The position numbers and the translations under genes were made by a program. A model generated the notes under the pieces. The model was not told where the DNA came from. It made no database searches and worked only from the letters and a program-made list of their open reading frames with translations. DNA of 64,000 nt from Pithys albifrons albifrons. Lineage: Eukaryota; Chordata; Aves; Passeriformes; Thamnophilidae. This document shows positions 58,982 to 64,000 of the stretch, in pieces (the stretch's first letter is position 1; every line of letters starts with the position of its first letter). The stretch spans positions 13,545,733 to 13,609,732 of the forward strand of contig NC_092473.1 of the NCBI RefSeq assembly GCF_047495875.1, read 5' to 3'.

Positions 58982-59208
58982 GGCGGCGGCCCCGCCGCCG
59001 CAGCCCGCTCGGAGCGGCCGGTCCCGGCCCCGCTCGCCCGGCCCGGCGCGGCCGCCTCACGGCGCTTCCGGCGCGGCCATGACCCGTTCCCCGGCAGCGC
59101 CCGCCCCGCCGCCATCTTGAGTGTGGCAGTGTCCCCCGCCGCCATCTTGAGCGCGGCGTTCCCGCCCCGCCGCCATGTTGAGGGCGGTACACCCGCCTCC
59201 GCCGCCAT
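58978..59208 (-). other. Upstream frame overlapping the FBXL18 start (ATGA)
   Basis: Three of the TISU ATGs (59208, 59145 and 59115) share one frame. It begins MAAEAG or MAAGDT or MAAGRA and ends at TGA 58980-58978, so its stop overlaps the FBXL18 ATG. The TISU copy at 59176 and the weak copy at 59228 are in other frames. Which ATG, if any, is in the mRNA depends on the transcription start. Confidence 0.5.
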
Positions 59209-59233
59209 GTTGAGGGCGGCGCCGCCATGGTGG
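59107..59233 (-). promoter_or_regulatory. Array of YY1/TISU motifs, about 30-bp spacing
   Basis: On the minus strand CAAGATGGCGGC occurs twice (cores at 59,111-59,120 and 59,141-59,150) and CAACATGGCGGC twice (59,172-59,181 and 59,204-59,213). A weaker copy, ACCATGGCGGC, lies at about 59,223-59,232. All four full copies match the TISU consensus SAASATGGCGGC and the YY1 site. The intervals of 30, 31 and 32 bp suggest a duplicated 30-bp unit. The orientation is that of FBXL18 transcription. Confidence 0.85.
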
Positions 59234-59276
59234 GAGTGGCGGGGCCACGGGATCGGGTGGGGTGCGAAAGGCCCCT

Positions 59277-59785
59277 GAGGGCATCCGAGTTCAACCTTTG
59301 ACCAAATAGCGCCCTGTCAGCCGGACCATAGTGCTCAGTGCCTCGTCCAGTCTTTGCTTAAGCACCTCCCACAACGATGAGTTCACCACCTCCTTGGACA
59401 GTCCATTTCAATGTCTAATCCCTGCTTCTGTGAAGAAATTCTGCCTGATGTCCAACCTAAAACACCTCTGGCACAACCTGAGGCTGTTTCCTCCTGTCCC
59501 TTGTTCTCTGGGAGCAGAGCCCGACCCTGCCTGGCTCCCCCTCCTGTCAGGGAGTTGTAGAGAACAAGAAGGTTCCCCCTGAGCCTCCTTTTCTCCAGGC
59601 TGAGCCCCGCCAGCTCCCTCAGCTGCTCCTGGTTCTCCAGACCCTTCCCCAGCTACATTCCCTTCTATGGGACTCACTCCAGCACCTCAATGTCCTTCCT
59701 GAATTGAGGAAGCCAGGACTGGACACAGCACTGGAGCTGCGGCCTCACAGAGCCCAGCACAGGGGTCAGTCCCTGCCCTGGCCCT
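59277..59785 (-). mobile_element. CR1 LINE next to the FBXL18 promoter
   Basis: The complement of CR1 starts at GAGTTCAACCTTTGACCAAA and runs through CACCTCCTTGGACAG, TTCTGCCTGATGTCCAACCT, CAGGGAGTTGTAGAGAACAA and CTCCAGCACCTCAATGTCC to about 59,785. The terminal ATTCTATG tail is missing. It lies about 50 bp from the last YY1-like motif. Confidence 0.9.
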
Positions 59786-59790
59786 GCTGG

Positions 59791-59900
59791 TGGAATCCCA
59801 GCATGGTTTGGGTTGGAAGGGACACATCCCCCTGGGCTGTGCTGCCCAGGGCCCCACCAGCCTGGCCTCAGCACTGTCCCCTCACAGCTGGGCAGGCTCT
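59791..59900 (-). mobile_element. CR1 LINE, 3' fragment
   Basis: TGGAATCCCAGCATGGTTTG followed by GGTTGGAAGGGACA is the complement of a CR1 3' end directly beyond the preceding CR1. The following sequence (CTGTGCTGCCCAGGGCCCCA) also fits CR1 but is diverged, so the right limit is approximate. Confidence 0.75.
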
Positions 59901-60431
59901 GAGGGCATTGTCACCGTGGGGGTGACACCAGAGCTGTCTGTGTGGCAGCAGCTCCCTCTCCTCAGCCCCATGCCCACCATGCTGTGGTGTCCGGCTGGCT
60001 CAGCCCCCTCCACCCTCCACCACTGACTCCTTCAGCCCACAAAGCCCTGAGTGGGCTCTGGAGATGTAACTGTGCCCTGTGAGGAGCCCCAGGGTGCAGC
60101 AGTGACTCTGGGGGTGGAGGGAGCCGTTCCTGTTTGGCAGGACACCTGTGCCAGGGTGTCCTGCAGCCCCCGGGGCGCTCGCTCCAATTCCACCCTGGAT
60201 TTCCATGGATTTGGGAGAACCATCATCTCCCGGTTCACACACTGGGTGTGGAAGACAGGACACCCATCAGCACGGAGTGGGTTGACATGAAGGAGGTGTA
60301 GGTACCCCTTCTTGCCAGGAAAACCCTAAGGATAAACCTATTGCCTTTGGTTTCACTGGGTGTGTGTGCACCCACTGTCAGTCTGGGCTCAAACCAGGCT
60401 AAATGTTCTAACTGTGTCTGTGGGTGTGAGA

Positions 60432-60560
60432 TCACAGAAATATGGTGATTTGGGTTGAAAGGGATTTAAAGATAATCCAGTTCCAGCCCCTTGCCGTGGG
60501 CAGGGACACTTTCCACTAGACAAGGTTGCTTCAAGCCCCACCCAAGTTGGCCTTCATTAT
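60432..60560 (-). mobile_element. CR1 LINE, 3' fragment
   Basis: GATCACAGAAATATGGTGAT then TTGGGTTGAAAGGGATTTAA and GGGCAGGGACACTTTCCAC mark a diverged minus-strand CR1 3' end, truncated at about 60,560. Confidence 0.85.
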
Positions 60561-60665
60561 CATACTATATATAACCCCTAAAAAACGTATTAGAGCTACT
60601 GTTGCTTAAGAAAGCAAGATTAGGAGCATGGTTTCTCTGGAGAGGGACGTTAGCACAAGAGCATT

Positions 60666-60900
60666 CATTGAATCCCAGAATAGTTTGGGTTGGAAGGGAC
60701 CTTAAAACTCATCTCATTCCACCCCTTGCCATGGGCAAGGACACCTTCCACCAGTCCAGGTTTGCTACAAGCCCCGTCCAACCTGGCCTTGGACACTTCC
60801 GGGGATGGGACAGCCACAGCTTCTCTGCCTAACCTGTGCCAGGGCCTGCCCACCCTCACAGGGAATAGTTTCTTCCTATATCCCATCCTACAGTTCAGTG
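60666..60900 (-). mobile_element. CR1 LINE, 3' fragment
   Basis: TTGAATCCCAGAATAGTTTG, GGTTGGAAGGGACCTTAAAA, GCCATGGGCAAGGACACCTT and ACACTTCCGGGGATGGGACA mark a minus-strand CR1 3' end extending to about 60,900. Confidence 0.9.
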
Positions 60901-62713
60901 ATGCATGGAGGGTTGTGCAGAATCCCCCAGGGTTGCATCCATCGCACACAGCCATGTCCAAGGAGGGCAGCACGGTTGTATTAGCTCCTCATTCCAAATC
61001 TCAAGTACAGACAGGACAAGAGCTCTGGAATTTCCAGTTACGTGTATGCTTCAGGAATTTTGTCCATAGAAAATGTGTTTCAAAGATGTCCCACAAAGGA
61101 AGATGAATAAGTTGCTATTTTCTTCTTGCTTGATTGTTGCCATTTAAGGCCATGAATTACATTAGGGTTAAATTGGGGGTTTCACTTACAAATAGCAAGA
61201 GCCTCAAGTCTTGATTATGTATTTTGCTTCTAGTTCTATGAGAGGGCTCTGGAGTCAAAGAGGAAAACCACTCTTAGCCTTTAGATGAGGGAGAGCCTCA
61301 GTAAGAGGATCTGTACCTGCTTTGTCATGTGTTTCACTTAAATAAAAGGTAATGACAAGCTAAATCCAGAGGCCCTTCAGTCAAGACCAACTCGTTTGAC
61401 ATCTGGGAAAAATACCAACTTACCATATTTGCAGTCATCAGGGAAAGCAGAGACCAGGGTGGAGGAGAGCTGCATTTCCAATGCAAATGGTAAATAAAAT
61501 CATGAGGGAGTCCCAAAGGCAGAGTAAAGGCCCTGCCCAGAGAGCCAGGGCAGCTGGAGCAGCCAGAATTGGGAGCAGCCACAGGTTCCCTCCAGCCCTG
61601 GGGCATACATGGACCAGAAGGCAGCTGACAACCCCAAATAAGAACTGGGAACAGAGATAGGTGTAAGGATCTCCTGAGCAGAAACCAGGCTTTGTAAGAG
61701 GAGCTGCATTTGGACTCGTGATCCGCCAAATAAATGAGCAGTGTGTTGGTGCAGATAAGACACAGAGGTTGAACACGAGGCCGCAGCGCGTGGTGAAGGA
61801 GGAAGGAAACAAACAGCTACACTGAACTCTGCCGTTTCTCCTGATGGCTGTAGGAGCTGGCCACATAGTGTGAGGAGAAACCCTCCCTGCTGTGCCTTAC
61901 TTCAGGAATGGTCTTCTCCATGTGGGCACCTGGGAGCCTGCCGTGAGCTTGGGTTCTGTTCAGGGCTGGGCAATCTCAGGGCAGACTTCAGTGATCTTAC
62001 AACTAATGCAAGTTTTCTTAGCCCAAAGAAGGCAGGCACATACTATGCTGTAACAATCCAGGCAGTCAAACAAATTAATACCAGTATCAAGATATTTTGC
62101 CCTGTATAAAACAAAGTCTCTTAACTGTTCAAGGCCAGACTGACCTGGGGATTGTTTTTTCTGCTCTGGAAAGTCTTGCTTCATGTCTCTGAAGACTATA
62201 GAGCCTGGACATCTTTTTTGCCAGTGTCACTAAAGCCCAGCTGGACTGCAGCAGCCACAGCACTTGGTATGAGTGCACTGCTAGCTCCACTGCTGGAAGT
62301 GATTCTCAATCCTTGATACAGTTTAATACTGTAAGGCCTGCTAAAGTGGATTACAGATGGGAATAATGCAAGTCATGGCAGGCTCCAGGTCAGCAGTCCT
62401 GCAAGAACAGCTTCAGAGACCAGGACTGCTCCTGTCCCAAGCACAGAAGATATCACATTCCCATCCCTGAACTGGTACCTCAGAAAGGCCGCTGTCTGCA
62501 GCTGATCCTTTGCACCTTCTGAGAGGACTTCTGCAAGGAGGCCAGTGGAGTTTGAGTGCTCTGGGATTTCCTGGGACTTTTGCACGCAGCCAGCTGGCAC
62601 CTGTTCTGGAGAAGCACATGCTCACTAATGAGAGAGCCAGACCCTCCCCATTCAGAGACCGTTTCTGGTCAACTGTCCCTGACACAGCTGAGAGACAATG
62701 AGGCCCTTCAGGG

Positions 62714-62876
62714 CTAAATCCCAAGAGCTGCAACCATCTCCTTTGCCAAGGACATCGCTAATTCCCGGCCGTGGCTTGATTCCATAAGCAGCTCAACGAG
62801 GTGACTTTCCAGGTCATCAGGTAATTGCAGGTGAGGTGCCAGTGACTGTCTCCAGCAGGAGCGAAAGTTGGGAGCT
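62714..62876 (-). CDS. Possible terminal exon of an unidentified minus-strand gene
   Basis: A pyrimidine-rich acceptor (TCCTTCCTTTCCTTAG|AGC) is followed by an open frame APNFRSCWRQSLAPHLQLPD, then LESHLVELLMESSHGREL, ending MVAALGI and TAG at 62716-62714. The composition looks like a helical protein end (amphipathic Leu/Glu/Ala pattern). The exon starts with one leftover base. I do not recognise the family. ACTB, the neighbour expected from human, does not match. No upstream exon of the same gene could be supported, so this may be a chance frame. Confidence 0.3.
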
Positions 62877-64000
62877 CTAAGGAAAGGAAGGACATAAAAC
62901 ATGTTTGCTCAGCTCTCTTGAGCTGAGCCATCACTCCTGGGGCAGCTACAGGGAAGCAGGAAAGGGCTGGCTGGTTTGCAAGGATCTATAGCCAAGTCCC
63001 ACTGTCTCTGCAGCCTGAGGAATCCTGGAACATCGCCACAGCTGAGCCAGACAGGGGGATGCACTCAGCCTGGCCTGTGGGTGGACATAATAATCCTCCT
63101 GGTCTCCCCACAACCCCTGGCTATTTCTGTGCTAGAGAGAAGGAGGAGGTAGCGAGGGCACTGATTATTCCCTACACATCTTCTCCTTTGTCTAGAATGG
63201 CTAGAGCCAGGCCATGGCTAAAACAGCTCCTCTGCTGCCCTTCCTGACAGGCCTCTTGGTATGTCCCCACCTCTGAAACAGCAAGGGGCGAATCGAAACT
63301 TTATGACAGAGAAACTACAGTTAAAAAATTCCCCTTCTTCCAGCGCCTGATGCTGCTGAGAGGAAACCACTCAGTGCTCCCCCCTGCTTGCAGGGAGTTG
63401 GGAGCAGTGAGTAATGCTCCAAGTGGTCCCTGCCCCACATCACATTCTTTTCTCCAGCATGTAATGGCCCAGAGGAGGGATAAACAGAGCCTTGCTGGAG
63501 CAGCCTGTGGAGTAGCTGTGCAAACCATGGCCTCATGCTGGAGAGGATTGGGAAGGGCTGTGGAAGGCTCAGCCTCATTTTACTGGGCAGCTGGTTGCCC
63601 CAAAACAGCAAGTGAAATGGGTAGAAAGGGGGGAAAACCCTGCAAAGTGTTAACTAAGAGGAAGCCTTGTCTGGCTCTGGAGCAGGAAAATCATCCTGGC
63701 TGCCCTGTGTCCCGTGACTCTGCACCAGCCCAGCACCTACCCTCTCCCAGTGCTCACACCTCTGCCCACCTGAGCTGCTCTCGGCACTCAGCGTTTTGCT
63801 GCTCTGTTGTTTCTCACCACCACCACCATCTCTTTGTTCTTTGTCTCAACACATTTTCCCACAGAGATCAGTGCCCATTTCAGAGAGGGCTGAAGAAAGG
63901 CACCCTCTTTTCCCTATTACTGTCATCTCGTCTTGCCTCCTGGCCTTTTTCCTGCCCTGCTCCCACCAGCTCTCTCCCCAAGAGCTGCCATTTCCTCCTC
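62877..64000. other. Right end; no gene recognised
   Basis: Unique sequence. A minus-strand frame at about 63.3-63.6 kb contains a plausible acceptor but no donor, and is not called. No repeats or RNA genes are recognisable. Confidence 0.5.

Larger units (their letters stand above)
58740..59240 (-). promoter_or_regulatory. FBXL18: FBXL18 CpG-island promoter
   Basis: A compact island of dense CpG covers the first exon and about 250 bp upstream. No TATA box is seen. Repeated YY1/TISU motifs occupy 59,107-59,233. Such promoters drive broad, housekeeping-type transcription. The transcription start cannot be fixed, but it must lie right of 58,981. Confidence 0.8.
59901..62713. other. Region upstream of FBXL18; no gene recognised outside the CR1 copies
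   Basis: Unique sequence apart from the CR1 copies listed. A hydrophobic minus-strand frame at about 61.4-61.9 kb has no supporting features. Confidence 0.5.

Noticed and set aside
58914..59294. 126-codon minus-strand frame over the FBXL18 promoter
   Set aside because: Arg/Gly-rich frame through the YY1 array that overlaps the FBXL18 start out of frame. The product is composition-driven and no evidence favours translation.
61438..61866. Hydrophobic minus-strand frame resembling a membrane protein
   Set aside because: No family resemblance and no flanking splice sites that form a gene model; Leu/Cys/Trp-rich chance frames are common in this DNA.
63321..63611. Minus-strand frame with an acceptor-like CCTCTCCAG
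   Set aside because: No convincing donor, and it cannot be joined in phase to the possible exon at 62,876 on present evidence.
1..64000. CRISPR arrays, bacterial operons, or viral genomes
   Set aside because: No direct-repeat/spacer pattern, no compact gene arrangement and no retroviral gene frames are present; the window is ordinary avian nuclear DNA.

Overview
This is vertebrate nuclear DNA, almost certainly from a bird and probably a songbird. Coding exons are short, widely spaced and bounded by GT/AG splice sites. There are two strong CpG islands. The interspersed repeats are CR1 LINE 3' ends, recognised by the tail ATTCTRTGATTCTATG and its complement. One copy resembles the tRNA-Ile/CR1 composite SINE known from zebra finch (TguSINE1-like). 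Most long open frames here are chance frames in GC-rich or repeat DNA.

Left end (1 to about 7.7 kb): the 5' end of TNRC18 on the minus strand. A non-coding exon 1 with a (CAG)9/(CTG)9 tract ends at 5203. Exon 2 (4092-3694) holds the start codon, and the rest of the gene lies beyond base 1. A CpG island, an inverted CCAAT box and GC boxes mark the promoter near 5.4-5.7 kb. The 5' UTR carries an 89-codon upstream ORF that crosses the exon junction and reads the triplet repeat as polyalanine.

Middle (about 7.7-40.9 kb): intergenic DNA without a recognisable protein gene. It holds CR1 fragments, one SINE, three minisatellite-like arrays, an isolated CpG-rich islet with a TATA-like box (18.4-19.0 kb), and AT-rich repeat-free blocks that may be conserved regulatory DNA.

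Right (40.97-58.98 kb, minus strand): the whole coding region of FBXL18, an F-box/leucine-rich-repeat adaptor of SCF ubiquitin ligases. Five coding exons join in frame to 711 residues. A sixth, phase-compatible 159-nt open exon in intron 4 would make a 764-residue form, and a 135-173 bp ungapped inverted repeat lies between it and exon 4. The promoter carries a run of YY1/TISU motifs (SAASATGGCGGC) at about 30-bp spacing. Three of their ATGs share a frame that ends in an ATGA overlap with the FBXL18 start codon.

Far right (59.2-64 kb): a cluster of minus-oriented CR1 copies abuts the FBXL18 promoter, followed by DNA with one possible terminal exon of an unidentified minus-strand gene (62,714-62,876).

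TNRC18 and FBXL18 are neighbours on the same strand in human (7p22.1), so the gene order supports both calls. The genes are not known to work in one pathway: TNRC18 is a chromatin reader and FBXL18 acts in protein degradation.
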